Shown here piece after piece: positions 63,799 to 64,000 of a stretch of DNA of 64,000 bases. Under the pieces are notes generated by a model. That model did no database searches, was not told the origin of the DNA, and saw nothing but the letters and a program-made list of their open reading frames with translations. The stretch is taken from contig OV277872.1 of NCBI GenBank assembly GCA_922989275.2, positions 28,722,119 through 28,786,118 of the forward strand, written 5' to 3'. The DNA comes from Gari tellinella (lineage: Eukaryota; Mollusca; Bivalvia; Cardiida; Psammobiidae). Every line of letters begins with the position of its first letter. Position 1 is the first letter of the stretch. The position numbers were made by a program, and so were the translations under genes.

Positions 63799-63983
63799 CA
63801 GGGCTGCCATTTCTCCGGATTTTTCCGAAATATTCGGATTTTTATTTCAACCTGCGTTAAGCATTACGTGTCTTAAAACTAGAAACAGACTATATGGGTT
63901 AAAGGTATAATCAGGAAAATCGGGCTCGAAAAAATGAAAAATTTGAAAACTTAGAATTTTTTTATCAACTTATGGCAGGCCTG
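63799..63983 (+). mobile_element. Family F MITE, short copy, intact TSD
   Basis: Ends CAGGGCTGCCATTTCTCCGG and ACTTATGGCAGGCCTG; 6 bp duplication AATTAT (63793-63798, 63984-63989). The left half of Hp2 is missing. Confidence 0.85.
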
Positions 63984-64000
63984 AATTATAATTTCCTTTG

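Overview
The window looks like nuclear DNA of an animal, most likely a mollusc and probably a bivalve. This is inferred from AT-rich sequence, multi-exon genes with GT-AG introns, a CR1/L2-type LINE, repeats ending in GACGGACAGACGG-type runs, and very dense short inverted-repeat elements. There is no prokaryotic gene layout, no CRISPR array and no rRNA. The species was not identified.

Real genes, assembled exon by exon with matching splice phases. (1) Minus strand, about 3002-18805: a calmodulin/myosin-essential-light-chain-like EF-hand protein with degenerate loops; four exons are firm, both ends are tentative. (2) Minus strand, 20533-36006: a complete 10-exon, 409-residue secreted protein with three six-cysteine repeats, each made by one exon pair, and an RQKR furin-type site before a 26-residue C-terminal peptide. 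(3) Plus strand, 46751-57332: a complete 8-exon, 326-residue type I membrane protein with a signal peptide, one cadherin-like domain, a Thr-rich stalk, one membrane helix and a 159-residue cytoplasmic tail. (4) Plus strand, 63251-63305: a signal-peptide exon of a gene that runs off the window. A broken LINE lies on the minus strand at 38918-44403, itself split by a 753 bp inverted-repeat insertion.

The rest is mostly small non-coding DNA transposons (MITEs). Family names used below: A = TA target, ends CAGTGGAGAAAACGTTATTC; B = TA target, ends CAGCGCTCCCTCTC; C = TTAA target, ends CCCCTTCACCGCCA; D = TTAA target, ends CCCATTACCCCATA; E = TA target, ends CAGTAGAACCTCTC; F = 6 bp target duplication, ends CAGGGCTGCCAT (hAT-like); G = 8 bp duplication, ends CACAGGTACTTGACAC (hAT-like); H = ends CTGTAAAA; J = TTAA target, ends CCCTTAGCCTGCCA. 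Many carry a long near-perfect palindrome at the centre. Hp1 (CAAACAG...GACGCCG and its complement) occurs in A, B, C and J; Hp2 (AAAGCAGGCTGAAAGTAAAG...) in D, F and H; Hp3 (CAGAAAGCTC/GAGCTTTCTG) in E and in a tandem array beside the LINE. Families with unrelated ends and different target sites therefore share the same central hairpin, which is the most unusual feature of the window.

Layout: 1-8 kb MITEs and the 3' half of the EF-hand gene; 8.3-14.6 kb one large TIR element with a 4.7 kb inverted repeat inside; 15-19 kb minisatellite, tandem repeats and the 5' half of the EF-hand gene; 20.5-36 kb secreted-protein gene with a MITE in nearly every intron; 36-38 kb MITE and retroelement debris; 38-45 kb tandem hairpins and LINE; 45-57 kb membrane-protein gene with MITEs at its splice sites; 57-64 kb MITEs and the start of another gene. 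In gene 3, two different elements inserted exactly on 5' splice sites, so their target duplications copied the splice donor.
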